Made by a program: the position numbers and the translations under genes
Part shown: positions 1 to 7,923 of the stretch, one piece after another
Layout: the number at the start of each line of letters is the position of its first letter
Numbering within the stretch: position 1 is the stretch's first letter
The notes under the pieces: generated by a model
What the model was told of the DNA's origin: nothing
Database searches by the model: none
What the model saw: the letters and a program-made list of their open reading frames with translations, nothing else
Origin: Saprospiraceae bacterium
GTDB taxonomy: Bacteria; Bacteroidota; Bacteroidia; Chitinophagales; Saprospiraceae
Reading direction: 5' to 3'
DNA length: 64,000 nucleotides
Assembly (NCBI GenBank): GCA_020627535.1
Contig: JAHDGU010000001.1
Span: 1-64,000, forward strand

Positions 1-56
1 GTCTACGGTCTACGGTCTACGGTCTACGGTCTACGGTCTACGGTCTACGGTCTACT
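1..56. repeat. Heptanucleotide tandem array (GTCTACG)
   Basis: Seven perfect copies of GTCTACG followed by one GTCTACT, running off the left edge, so the true copy number is unknown. It lies just downstream of the pdhC stop codon. No coding role is visible. Perfect short arrays of this kind are prone to slippage and usually vary between strains. Confidence 0.95.
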
Positions 57-69
57 CCAAACTCTGATC

Positions 70-1368
70 CTATACAATCATATTGATCGGATTCTCGAGG
101 AGTGTTTTGACCGTATTGAGGAATGCAGCACCTGTTGCCCCATCTACCACTCTGTGATCGCAGCTGAGTGTGACTTTCATGCGATTGCCCACGACGATTT
201 CACCATCTTTCACTACAGGTTTCTGGATAATTCCTCCCACGGCTAGGATGCAGGCATCGGGCGGATTGATGATGGCGGTGAATTCCTCAATGCCAAACAT
301 CCCCAGATTGGAAATCGTGAAGGTGTTCCCTTGCATCTCGTCCAGTCCGAGTTTCTTATTCTTTGCCTTGCCGGCTAGATCCTTGACTTCCACATTGATC
401 TGACTGAGACTCTTGTAGTCAGCATGTCTGATCACAGGCACAAGTAGGCCTTCATCTACAGCTACTGCTACACCTACGTGGATATGATCGTGTGTATGGA
501 TACTATCTCCCATCCAGGAACTATTGATGGCGGGATGCTCTCTCAGAGCCATAGCACAAGCTTTGACCACGAAATCATTGAAGCTAATCTTGACGGGAGC
601 GAATGCATTGGCTGCCTTGCGCTGTGCAATTGCATTGTCCATATCGATCTCTATCGTCAGATAGAAGTGAGGAGCACTATACTTGCTTTCTCCTAGGCGG
701 CGTGCGATCGTCTTGCGCATCTGACTCAATGGCGTGACCTCGCTTGACTCTGACATGCCACCAGACTGGAATCCTCTGACTGCTTTTGCTCCCTCATTAT
801 TGGCCGCTTGAGCAGAGGGCTGATAGTTTTCTATATCGCGCTTGATGATGCGACCGCCTTCACCTGTACCATGGACACTGGCAAGGGAGATGCCAGCTTC
901 TTGTGCCATTTTCTTGGCGAGAGGCGATGCTTTGATTCTGCTGTCTGAGCTCGCACTTGGTGTTGCACTTACTACGGGTGCCGCGGGTGCCGCGGGTGCC
1001 GCGGGTGCACCGGGTGGAGCTGCTGGGGCTGGTGTCGCTGTCTCTTTTGCTGGCTCTGGTGTAGTTTCTGGACTGGCCTCACTTGCTGGTCCATTAGCTT
1101 CAGCCTCTGCTAACTGAGCCTTATAATCTTCTCCCTTCTCACCGATGACTGCCAGGATGCCATCGACGGGTACAGGGCCTTCCTTGACACCGATATGCAA
1201 TAGCACACCTTCATAGAAGGACTCAAGCTCCATTGTGGCCTTGTCAGTTTCTACTTCTGCCAGGACATCGCCAGGCTCTACACTGTCACCTTCTTTTTTC
1301 AACCATCCTACGATGACACCTTCTTCCATGGTGTCGCTCAATCTGGGCATTCTGATGATTTCAGCCAT
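70..1368 (-). CDS. pdhC: Dihydrolipoamide acetyltransferase, E2 of pyruvate dehydrogenase
   Basis: Transfers the acetyl group from lipoamide to CoA in the cytoplasmic pyruvate dehydrogenase complex. A single N-terminal lipoyl domain (about residues 1-80) carries the lipoylated lysine K43 in ETDKATM. An Ala/Pro/Glu-rich flexible linker follows. Next is an E3/E1-binding domain (about 143-180, SPLAKKMAQEAG and GTGEGGRIIKRDI). The catalytic domain ends with CDHRVVDGA, holding the active His and Asp. At 432 aa with one lipoyl domain it fits the usual Bacteroidota E2. A branched-chain or 2-oxoglutarate E2 is possible but less likely given the linker and context. The start ATG at 1368 places the conserved MAEIIRMPRLSDTMEEG at the N-terminus. 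No partner E1 or E3 gene is inside the window. Part of the linker is encoded by a perfect 9-bp DNA repeat. Confidence 0.93.
   Translation of the reverse strand: MAEIIRMPRLSDTMEEGVIVGWLKKEGDSVEPGDVLAEVETDKATMELESFYEGVLLHIGVKEGPVPVDGILAVIGEKGEDYKAQLAEAEANGPASEASPETTPEPAKETATPAPAAPPGAPAAPAAPAAPVVSATPSASSDSRIKASPLAKKMAQEAGISLASVHGTGEGGRIIKRDIENYQPSAQAANNEGAKAVRGFQSGGMSESSEVTPLSQMRKTIARRLGESKYSAPHFYLTIEIDMDNAIAQRKAANAFAPVKISFNDFVVKACAMALREHPAINSSWMGDSIHTHDHIHVGVAVAVDEGLLVPVIRHADYKSLSQINVEVKDLAGKAKNKKLGLDEMQGNTFTISNLGMFGIEEFTAIINPPDACILAVGGIIQKPVVKDGEIVVGNRMKVTLSCDHRVVDGATGAAFLNTVKTLLENPINMIV
976..1011. repeat. 9-bp minisatellite inside the pdhC linker
   Basis: Three perfect copies of GGGTGCCGC and a fourth diverged copy encode the Ala-Ala-Pro run of the E2 interdomain linker on the minus strand. 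The length of such a linker tolerates slippage. Confidence 0.85.
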
Positions 1369-1485
1369 AATCTTTGCTTGTTTTGGAGACGTGAAATTAG
1401 GGATTCTAGGCTTTTTGAGCTCGTCTCATTGTTCGCATGGAATATATACAATCATCGGTCCATTGTGTTGATGGCAGGCTAGCCA

Positions 1486-1499
1486 TTTTGGCGAAAGCC
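1486..1499 (+). repeat. Dispersed GNRA-hairpin motif, TTTTGGCGAAAGCC
   Basis: An exact copy of the commonest form (stem GGC/GCC, loop GAAA), and the only clear copy lying in an intergenic region (pdhC-recR). No peptide constraint can explain it here. Confidence 0.8.
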
Positions 1500-1570
1500 A
1501 CAAAGAGATTTTTGACCATCAAGTCCTCAGCAAATCGTCAAGAGCCTGATGGGATCAGTCTAGCTCAATT

Positions 1571-1578
1571 TAACTTTG
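1571..1578 (+). promoter_or_regulatory. Bacteroidota -7 element TAACTTTG, leaderless layout
   Basis: TAACTTTG matches the Bacteroidota -7 consensus TAnnTTTG and ends four bases (CACT) before the recR ATG. Transcription would start at or next to the A of ATG, leaving no room for a ribosome-binding site. Confidence 0.65.
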
Positions 1579-1582
1579 CACT

Positions 1583-2212
1583 ATGAGCACTCACAACAGT
1601 CTGATCGATGAAGCTGTCAAGAGTTTTTCTTCCTTACCTGGAGTAGGAAGCAAGACAGCGCTGAGGCTCGTGCTGCATATGCTCGAGAGAGATCAATCTT
1701 ACACAGAGAGTTTTACGCAAAGCCTAATGGCTCTGCGCTCCAAGATTCGCCCATGCAATGTCTGCGCCAACTATACAGAGGCACCAGTCTGTCATATTTG
1801 CCTCAATCCGCAGCGTGATCAAAGCCTGGTATGCGTGGTAGAGACCATACGTGATCTCCTTGCTATCGAGCAGACGGGGCATTACCGTGGATGTTATCAT
1901 GTGCTAGGCGGTGTCATCTCTCCACTTGACGGCATCGGACCTGCGGATCTTCGTATTGATGAGCTTGTAGAGCGTATCAAGACATCTGAGATCAAGGAGA
2001 TCATCATGGCCATTTCACCAACAATCGATGGCGAGACTACGATCTTTTATATTGCCAAGCAGCTCGAGGGGCTTGATGTCAAGACGAGTCAGATTGCTCG
2101 TGGAGTTTCATTTGGAGGAGAGCTGGAGTATACTGATGAGCTCACCTTGAGTCGTTCTATCCAGACACGGATACCGTATCAGCTGACCAAAACTACCGAC
2201 TCATCGATCTAG
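1583..2212 (+). CDS. recR: Recombination mediator RecR
   Basis: RecR acts with RecF and RecO to load RecA onto SSB-coated single-stranded DNA at gaps. The 209-aa protein has the expected N-terminal helix-hairpin-helix (FSSLPGVGSKTALRLVLHM, about 16-35). A four-cysteine zinc finger follows (CNVCANYTEAPVCHIC, about 58-73). The Toprim domain includes VVETIRDLLAIEQTG and HVLGGVISPLDGIGP. The end is TLSRSIQTRIPY plus a short tail. The length is close to the family norm (about 200 aa), with roughly ten extra residues that run into the next gene. The ATG lies four bases after a -7 promoter element, so the message is probably leaderless. The glycosyltransferase downstream seems to start inside or immediately after the recR stop, suggesting translational coupling. 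Confidence 0.95.
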   Translation: MSTHNSLIDEAVKSFSSLPGVGSKTALRLVLHMLERDQSYTESFTQSLMALRSKIRPCNVCANYTEAPVCHICLNPQRDQSLVCVVETIRDLLAIEQTGHYRGCYHVLGGVISPLDGIGPADLRIDELVERIKTSEIKEIIMAISPTIDGETTIFYIAKQLEGLDVKTSQIARGVSFGGELEYTDELTLSRSIQTRIPYQLTKTTDSSI

Positions 2213-2220
2213 CTCCCAAG

Positions 2221-4140
2221 ATTCAAGTCGTCATTGTCAACTACAATGTGCGACACTTCCTCATCCAATGCCTGGAGTCTGTCAAGCGAGCCAGTACGGG
2301 AATGGAGCACGAAGTGTGGGTCGTGGACAATGCTAGTGTGGACGACTCCGTAGAGTGGGTCAAAGCCCAATATCCAGAGGTCAAGCTGATCGCCAATGAA
2401 CATAACCTCGGCTTCTCCAAAGCGAACAACCAAGCTATCCGTAAGTCGCAATCAGAATATGTAATCTTGCTCAATCCCGATACGGTCGTAGAAGAGGACA
2501 GTCTCAGAGCTTGCATTGACTTCATGGATTCGCATCCTGATGCCGGAGCACTCGGTATCCGGATGATAGATGGAAGCGGTACATTTTTGCCAGAGTCAAA
2601 GCGCGGTCTGCCCACACCTTGGGTAGCTGCATGCAAGACCCTGCGATTGCATAAGCTTTTCCCGAGCGTCAAAGCATTTAATGGCTATTATCTTTCTTAC
2701 CTGGACGAACGAGAAAACCATGCGGTGGATGTACTGAGTGGTGCTTTTATGTTGCTTCGCCGATCAGTGCTCGATGAAGTAGGACTCCTAGATGAAGACT
2801 ACTTTATGTATGGTGAGGATGTTGATCTCAGCTATCGAATCACAAAAGCGGGCTATAGGAACTATTACTACGCTGGATCATCGATCATACACTACAAAGG
2901 AGAAAGCACCAAGAAAGGCTCACTCAACTATATTGTCACTTTCTACAAGGCGATGATTCTCTTCGCACAGAAGCACTACAGCAAGCAGCAGGCAGGTCTT
3001 TACAGTCTCTTGATCAAGGCAGCTATTCTCATCCATGGTACTGCAAGCTTCATCAAGTCCAAACTCATTAAGTTCCTCTTGCCTTTGCTCGATGCAGTTG
3101 GCATTTTGGGGAGTCTTTATGCGCTGAGCAATTTTTGGGAGGTCTACCGATACGGCGACGCAGATTACTTCAGCTCTACCGCCTACTACATCAATCTACC
3201 GGTATACACAGCGGTGTGGTTATTGAGCCTTTGGCTGGCTGGCGCCTATGATCGACACAAACATATTTTCAAGATTCTCCGCGGAGTAGCGATCGGACTC
3301 CTTATCTTGCTTTCTGCCTATGGCCTGGTTAGTCTAGAGTATCGCCATAGTCGCATGGTCTTGCTCCTCGGGGCAGTGAGCACCGCCTTCGTGGTCTTGG
3401 TTTGGCGTTTGCTCCTATGGAATATGGGTGGTAGACTAGAAGGGCTTTCGCCCAAAAGAAATCGCCGGCTCGCAGTCGTAGGGAAGGAGGAAGAAGTGAC
3501 ACGTGTCACTGGATTGATCCAGAATCTGATGAAAAATCCAGTGGACATCATCAAGGTAAGTCCTCAAAGCCAGCAAGGTAACTACTTCAGAATGTCCCTG
3601 GCTGATCTGGATAGTGCTATGGACAAATCAAGGATCGATGAAGTAATCTTTTGCTCCAAAGATGTGCCTGCTTCCGTCATCACGAAGTGGATGAGTAAGA
3701 TCGGAACGAAGTCTCGGGTGAAAATTGTGGCAGATCAGAGTACGAGCATTATAGGAAGTCCTTCCAAGAATAGTCGTGGAGAGCTTTATACCGTAGAGCT
3801 GAGTTTCAACATTCTTGAGCCACAGCATCAGCGAAATAAGTGGCTCTTTGACAAGCTATCATCACTGTTGATGATCGTGCTGTTTCCTTTGGGCTTGGCA
3901 TTTTCGCGAAAGCGAGCTAAGTATCTCCCAAGAAGCCTACAGGTCCTCCTAGGGCGACGGAGCTGGGTCGGTCTAGATCATCGTGATCAAGAATGGCAAA
4001 CTCTGCCAAGCATCAAGGACGGCGTGTTTACTCCCGTATGGGAAGAAGTGGATGTCGCAGCTGTACATGGACACAATCTGAGCTACTGTAGAGACTACCT
4101 TTGGACAGAAGATCTCAATCTAGTCATCAGACAAATCTGA
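2221..4140 (+). CDS. GT2 glycosyltransferase fused to a degenerate polyprenyl-glycosylphosphotransferase-like region
   Basis: Residues 1 to about 270 form a family 2 glycosyltransferase of the rhamnosyltransferase type: VVIVNYN first strand, VVDNASVDD, LNPDTVVEE, and MYGEDVDLSYR near the acceptor site. The middle has four or five membrane helices (about 275-400). After that comes a nucleotide-binding-like segment (LAVVGKEEEVTRV to LYTVELSFNILEP) resembling the region preceding WcaJ/ExoY-type initiating sugar transferases. It ends with a short stretch like the first helix of that catalytic domain, but the catalytic core itself is absent. The start is a puzzle. The first conventional codon is GTG at 2248, but that would remove the conserved first beta-strand, which is encoded in frame just upstream. 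No ATG, GTG or TTG exists between the in-frame stop at 2137 and 2248. ATT at 2221 or ATC at 2203 are the candidates; 2221 is used here. Probably makes a surface or lipid-linked glycan. Confidence 0.75.
   Translation: MQVVIVNYNVRHFLIQCLESVKRASTGMEHEVWVVDNASVDDSVEWVKAQYPEVKLIANEHNLGFSKANNQAIRKSQSEYVILLNPDTVVEEDSLRACIDFMDSHPDAGALGIRMIDGSGTFLPESKRGLPTPWVAACKTLRLHKLFPSVKAFNGYYLSYLDERENHAVDVLSGAFMLLRRSVLDEVGLLDEDYFMYGEDVDLSYRITKAGYRNYYYAGSSIIHYKGESTKKGSLNYIVTFYKAMILFAQKHYSKQQAGLYSLLIKAAILIHGTASFIKSKLIKFLLPLLDAVGILGSLYALSNFWEVYRYGDADYFSSTAYYINLPVYTAVWLLSLWLAGAYDRHKHIFKILRGVAIGLLILLSAYGLVSLEYRHSRMVLLLGAVSTAFVVLVWRLLLWNMGGRLEGLSPKRNRRLAVVGKEEEVTRVTGLIQNLMKNPVDIIKVSPQSQQGNYFRMSLADLDSAMDKSRIDEVIFCSKDVPASVITKWMSKIGTKSRVKIVADQSTSIIGSPSKNSRGELYTVELSFNILEPQHQRNKWLFDKLSSLLMIVLFPLGLAFSRKRAKYLPRSLQVLLGRRSWVGLDHRDQEWQTLPSIKDGVFTPVWEEVDVAAVHGHNLSYCRDYLWTEDLNLVIRQI
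3901..3915 (+). repeat. Dispersed GNRA-hairpin motif, CGC stem
   Basis: TTTTCGCGAAAGCGA, stem TCGC/GCGA with a GAAA loop, inside the glycosyltransferase gene, read there as FSRKR. Confidence 0.65.
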
Positions 4141-4142
4141 GT

Positions 4143-5357
4143 ATGGACACAAAGGCACTGCGCTCACGCATCAAGACTCTCGTTGCAGAAAGACGAGAGG
4201 CATTGATCTCTCTGCGAGAAGATTTGCATCGTGAGCCAGAGCTGAGTTTTGAGGAAGAGAAGACCTCTGCTCGTGTCCAAGCGGAACTGAGCAAAGTAGG
4301 TATTGACTATACCACTGGATACTGTACCCATGGCGTAGTCGGACTGCTCGGGCGTGCTGATGGACCGTGTATAGCTCTGAGGGCTGACATGGATGCCCTG
4401 CCGATCCAGGAGCAAAACGAGACGGACTACAAGTCTCAGCGAGACGGCTTGATGCATGCATGCGGTCATGATGTGCATACGACTTGTTTGATTGGCACCG
4501 CATGGCTCCTCAAGGCTATGGAGGATGAACTTCCTGGACAAGTGAAGCTGATCTTTCAGCCAGGAGAAGAAAAACTGCCAGGCGGCGCTTCCATCATGAT
4601 ACGTGATGGTGCCCTCGAAAATCCACGGCCAGCTCTGATGATCGGACAGCATGTACATCCGCCGATGGAGAGCGGAGATTTTGGCTTCAGAGCTGGACAG
4701 TATATGGCCTCCTGCGATGAGATCTATATCGATATCAAAGGCAAGGGTGGACATGCAGCATTACCTCATCAGTGCCATGATCCGATTGTCTGTGCCGCTG
4801 ATCTGATACAGAGCCTGCAGCAGTTGGTGTCTAGACGCTCTGATCCTGTCCAACCTATTGTGCTCACCATAGGGAAGATCTGGAGTCATGGCGGTGCGAC
4901 CAATATCATCCCGGATCAAGTGACACTGCAGGGTACCCTGCGCTGTATGAATGAAGAATTGCGAAAGCAAATCCATGATGAGCTGGCAATCAGAATATCG
5001 AGTGTGGCAAAAGCGCATCAGTGCAAGGCAGAACTTGACCTTCGAATCGGATATCCCTATTTACAGAATGATGAGCAGTATACCCACCTATTGCAAGGCC
5101 TTGCAGCGGAGTATCTCGGAGATGATCGGGTCCATACACTGGACAAGAGGATGACAGCTGAGGACTTTGCCTACTATTCTCAAGTCGTGCCATCGGTCTT
5201 TTATCGACTGGGAGTGCGCAATGAAGAGAAAGGGATCATCCACCCGGTACATACCCCAAGATTTGACGTCGATGAAGAGTCAATACTCCATGGTGTCGAG
5301 ATGATGACGTGGTTGGCCATCAGGTCTCTGGCGCATCTTGCAGTACATACACATTAA
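4143..5357 (+). CDS. M20 family amidohydrolase (hippurate/IAA-amino-acid hydrolase type)
   Basis: A cytoplasmic dinuclear metal amidohydrolase that cleaves N-acyl amino acids or related amides. Family signatures in order are ALRADMDALPI, HACGHDVHTT (metal ligands), FQPGEE (catalytic Glu plus ligand), a lid/dimerisation domain beginning GKGGHAALPHQ, and a C-terminal HPVHTPRFDVDE. At 404 aa it has family length. The frame is open further upstream to 4101, but ATG 4143 is preferred because it sits two bases after the preceding stop codon and the residues upstream are translated from the glycosyltransferase 3' end. It is therefore probably co-transcribed with recR and the glycosyltransferase. The substrate cannot be read from the sequence; acyl-amino acids or N-acetyl-diaminopimelate-like compounds are possible. 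Confidence 0.88.
   Translation: MDTKALRSRIKTLVAERREALISLREDLHREPELSFEEEKTSARVQAELSKVGIDYTTGYCTHGVVGLLGRADGPCIALRADMDALPIQEQNETDYKSQRDGLMHACGHDVHTTCLIGTAWLLKAMEDELPGQVKLIFQPGEEKLPGGASIMIRDGALENPRPALMIGQHVHPPMESGDFGFRAGQYMASCDEIYIDIKGKGGHAALPHQCHDPIVCAADLIQSLQQLVSRRSDPVQPIVLTIGKIWSHGGATNIIPDQVTLQGTLRCMNEELRKQIHDELAIRISSVAKAHQCKAELDLRIGYPYLQNDEQYTHLLQGLAAEYLGDDRVHTLDKRMTAEDFAYYSQVVPSVFYRLGVRNEEKGIIHPVHTPRFDVDEESILHGVEMMTWLAIRSLAHLAVHTH
4959..4970 (+). repeat. Possible weak member of the GNRA-hairpin family
   Basis: TTGCGAAAGCAA has a perfect TTGC/GCAA stem and GAAA loop, but only two T residues in front, so membership is uncertain. Confidence 0.35.
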
Positions 5358-5418
5358 ATATTTTTGTAATGTGTAAATAATTTTTGTTCAATATTTTACA
5401 GTTTACAAATTTCTTTAA

Positions 5419-5426
5419 TACATTTG
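5419..5426 (+). promoter_or_regulatory. -7 promoter element TACATTTG upstream of the NtrC-type regulator
   Basis: TACATTTG matches TAnnTTTG in a very AT-rich intergenic stretch (5358-5448), 22 bases before the ATG at 5449. No clear -33 TTG at the expected distance was found. Confidence 0.5.
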
Positions 5427-5448
5427 TTCGGTCTTAAAGACTCGACTA

Positions 5449-6720
5449 ATGACTAAGGTTCTCATTGTAGATGACGAGAAGAGCATCCGTAAGACTCTTC
5501 GAGAGATATTGGAATTTGAGAAGTATGATGTACAGGAAGCGGCTGATGGCATGGAATGCCTTGTGGCCCTTAAGCGTGACAGCTTTGACCTCATCATACT
5601 TGATATCAAAATGCCCAATCTAGATGGTATGGAGACGCTGGAGCGTATCCAAATCCTGGCGCCAGATGTGCCAGTGATCATGATCAGTGGACATGGTACG
5701 ATAGACACGGCAGTAGATGCTGTGAAGACAGGTGCATTTGATTTTGTCTGTAAGCCACCTGATCTCAATCGACTCCTGATCACAGTGCGCAATGCCCTGG
5801 AGAAGAAGACCTTAATCGTCGAGAAGAAACATCTGCAGCGCAAGGTGAATCAGACAGGACGAAAGACGGAGATCATCGGCGAATCAGAAAAAATGCTCCA
5901 CTTGAAATCCATGATCGAGCAGGTCGCACCGAGCGACGCACGAGTTCTAGTGACTGGTCCCAATGGCGCAGGAAAGGAGCTGGTAGCTCGCTCTATGCAT
6001 GAGCGAAGTGACAGAGCATCTCAGCAACTCATCGAGGTAAATTGCGCTGCAATTCCGTCAGAACTCATTGAAAGTGAGCTTTTTGGACATGAAAAGGGCT
6101 CATTTACTTCTGCGGTGAAGCAGCATATCGGCAAATTTGAACAAGCATCGGGTGGTACGCTCTTCTTGGACGAGATCGGAGATATGAGTCTCTCGGCACA
6201 GGCCAAAGTATTGCGAGCGCTGCAAGAGAGTCGCATCACTAGAGTAGGAGGAGACAAAGAAATCAAGGTAGACGTCAGAGTCATAGCTGCGACTAACAAG
6301 GACCTCCGGAAAGAAATTGCTCGGGGCAGATTCAGAGAAGATCTCTACCACAGGCTCGCTGTCATCATACTACAAGTACCAAGACTGGCAGATCGCAGAG
6401 ATGACATACCTCTGCTCATAGAGCACTTCAATCAGCAGATCGCTCAAGAGTACGATCTACCTCCCAAGAAATTTCCACAAGAAGCCATGGAAGCACTCCA
6501 AGCCTTGCCTTGGACGGGCAATATTCGTGAGTTGCGCAATGTTATTGAGAGGCTCATGATTCTCTGTGGAGACGAAGTCACTGAGAAAAATGTCTTTGAC
6601 TATGTCTACTCCTCAGCACACGAATCAGGAAGGCTAGAGGATCTATTTGATCAATTTGAAAATGTCGACAAGCTCGTAGACTTCGTCGCTGAGCGATACA
6701 AAGAGCACTGCGAACAATAG
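5449..6720 (+). CDS. Sigma-54-type response regulator (NtrC/NtrX-like) without a DNA-binding domain
   Basis: A receiver domain (about 1-120; phosphoacceptor D52 in LIILDIKMP, conserved Lys in VCKPPD) is followed by a sigma-54 AAA+ domain (about 142-380). Walker A is GPNGAGKE at 170-177 and Walker B is GGTLFLDE at 235-242. The sigma-54 contact loop reads GSFTSA at 217-222 instead of the canonical GAFTGA. The protein stops at 423 aa after NIRELRNVIERLMIL and a short acidic/coiled tail, so the usual Fis-type helix-turn-helix is missing. This architecture is familiar from Bacteroidota NtrX-like proteins, where activation presumably occurs without specific DNA binding. No sensor kinase is adjacent. 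Confidence 0.88.
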   Translation: MTKVLIVDDEKSIRKTLREILEFEKYDVQEAADGMECLVALKRDSFDLIILDIKMPNLDGMETLERIQILAPDVPVIMISGHGTIDTAVDAVKTGAFDFVCKPPDLNRLLITVRNALEKKTLIVEKKHLQRKVNQTGRKTEIIGESEKMLHLKSMIEQVAPSDARVLVTGPNGAGKELVARSMHERSDRASQQLIEVNCAAIPSELIESELFGHEKGSFTSAVKQHIGKFEQASGGTLFLDEIGDMSLSAQAKVLRALQESRITRVGGDKEIKVDVRVIAATNKDLRKEIARGRFREDLYHRLAVIILQVPRLADRRDDIPLLIEHFNQQIAQEYDLPPKKFPQEAMEALQALPWTGNIRELRNVIERLMILCGDEVTEKNVFDYVYSSAHESGRLEDLFDQFENVDKLVDFVAERYKEHCEQ

Positions 6721-6753
6721 TGATCTGAGCTTGTACAAAAAATATCTACCAAA

Positions 6754-7455
6754 ATGACACCAACACCACAACTCAAGAAATGGTCGAAAATCAGAGGGGA
6801 GAATGCCTGGACCATGTTCAAAGTAATCTCTGAGTTTGTAGAAGGATTTGAGCGACTAGCTGAGATTGGCCCTTGTATTTCCATCTTCGGTAGTGCTCGT
6901 ACCAAGCCTGGTGCCAAGTACTATGAACTAGCCGTCGATACTGCTCGTCGTCTAGGCGAAGAGGGATTTGGTGTCATATCTGGTGGTGGACCTGGTATCA
7001 TGGAAGCCGCCAATAAAGGAGCCAAAGAAGGCAATGCACCTTCTGTAGGCCTCAATATTGACCTTCCTTTTGAGCAACATGATAATCCATATATCGACTC
7101 TGACAAAAACCTCAATTTCCGCTACTTCTTTGTACGCAAAGTGATGTTTGTCAAGTATGCACAGGCTTTTGTGGTGCTTCCAGGTGGATTTGGTACATTG
7201 GATGAATTATTTGAGGTCATCACGCTTGTGCAGACCAATAAGATTAGTCGCGTGCCGGTTATCTTGGTCGGTAGCGAGTTTTGGACAGGTATGGTTTCGT
7301 GGGTTAAGGACACAATGCTCGGGGAGCATGGCAATATCAGTCCGGGAGATATGGATCTCTTGCCTATCGTAGATACACCAGACGAGGTCGTGGCTATCAT
7401 CAACGAGTTCTACGGTCTTGGAGCTCATGAACTGAAGCCGAACTATCAGCTGTAG
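6754..7455 (+). CDS. LOG family protein (TIGR00730, cytokinin-riboside phosphoribohydrolase type)
   Basis: A Rossmann-fold nucleotide-binding protein once labelled lysine decarboxylase. Members cleave nucleoside 5'-monophosphates to base plus ribose 5-phosphate. The two diagnostic motifs are visible: GGGPGIMEAANKGA and PGGFGTLDELFE, the family PGGxGTxxE. At 233 aa it is the expected size for the longer bacterial subgroup. ATG 6754 lies 33 bases after the response-regulator stop, so co-transcription is possible. The physiological substrate in bacteria of this group is not established. Confidence 0.88.
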   Translation: MTPTPQLKKWSKIRGENAWTMFKVISEFVEGFERLAEIGPCISIFGSARTKPGAKYYELAVDTARRLGEEGFGVISGGGPGIMEAANKGAKEGNAPSVGLNIDLPFEQHDNPYIDSDKNLNFRYFFVRKVMFVKYAQAFVVLPGGFGTLDELFEVITLVQTNKISRVPVILVGSEFWTGMVSWVKDTMLGEHGNISPGDMDLLPIVDTPDEVVAIINEFYGLGAHELKPNYQL

Positions 7456-7471
7456 AGATTTGGAGACTCAG

Positions 7472-7501
7472 GTGATTTGCCCTATTTTGCTTGCAAATCA
7501 C
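7472..7501. promoter_or_regulatory. Perfect 9-bp inverted repeat before a small membrane-protein gene
   Basis: GTGATTTGC and GCAAATCAC are perfect inverse copies with a 12-base spacer, ending six bases before the ATG at 7507. It could be an operator or a hairpin masking the translation start. There is no T-run after it, so a terminator is unlikely. Confidence 0.5.
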
Positions 7502-7506
7502 AAGAC

Positions 7507-7914
7507 ATGAATCCAGTCGTAAAAAATATACTAGCCGTCGTAGCAGGTTTGCTCATCGGAGGCGCAGTAAATATGGCAATCGTCACGGCGGGCTTCGCCC
7601 TTGTTCCTTTTCCAGAAGGTCTTGACATGATGGATCCAGAGGTGATGAAAGCCAATATGGACAAGCTTAGTCTGGGACATTATCTCGTGCCTTTCGCAGC
7701 TCATGCGATAGGGACGCTGGTAGGAGCGCTTGTGGCTGCTAAGATTGCAGCCAATCGTAAGATGGTGTTTGCTTTGCTCATCGGTGCTGTATTTCTTGCA
7801 GGTGGGATTACTGAGGTTATCTTACGGGAACCTCCTATGTGGTTCACTGCTCTGGATCTACTCGGGGCATATCTGCCTATGGCATACTTTGGTGGCAAGC
7901 TAGGCGGTGCCTAG
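7507..7914 (+). CDS. Small integral membrane protein of unknown function
   Basis: A 135-aa protein with about four hydrophobic helices: an N-terminal VVAGLLIGGAVNMAIV segment, GHYLVPFAAHAIGTLVGALVAA, MVFALLIGAVFLAGGI, and LDLLGAYLPMAYFGG. Glycine-rich packing is typical of small inner-membrane proteins. The frame can be extended upstream to a TTG at 7477, but that reads through an inverted repeat and lacks hydrophobic character, so ATG 7507 is preferred. No enzymatic motif is recognised. The gene's stop codon supplies the first bases of the next promoter element. Confidence 0.75.
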   Translation: MNPVVKNILAVVAGLLIGGAVNMAIVTAGFALVPFPEGLDMMDPEVMKANMDKLSLGHYLVPFAAHAIGTLVGALVAAKIAANRKMVFALLIGAVFLAGGITEVILREPPMWFTALDLLGAYLPMAYFGGKLGGA

Positions 7915-7919
7915 ATTTG
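7912..7919 (+). promoter_or_regulatory. -7 element TAGATTTG, leaderless layout
   Basis: TAGATTTG overlaps the TAG stop of the preceding gene and is followed by CACT and the ATG at 7924. The arrangement is identical to the one in front of recR. Confidence 0.55.
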
Positions 7920-7923
7920 CACT

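Noticed and set aside
7585-7600. GGGCTTCGCCC hairpin in the small membrane-protein gene as terminator or motif copy
   Set aside because: It lies within coding sequence, lacks a T-run and has neither the GNRA loop nor the T-run of the dispersed family.
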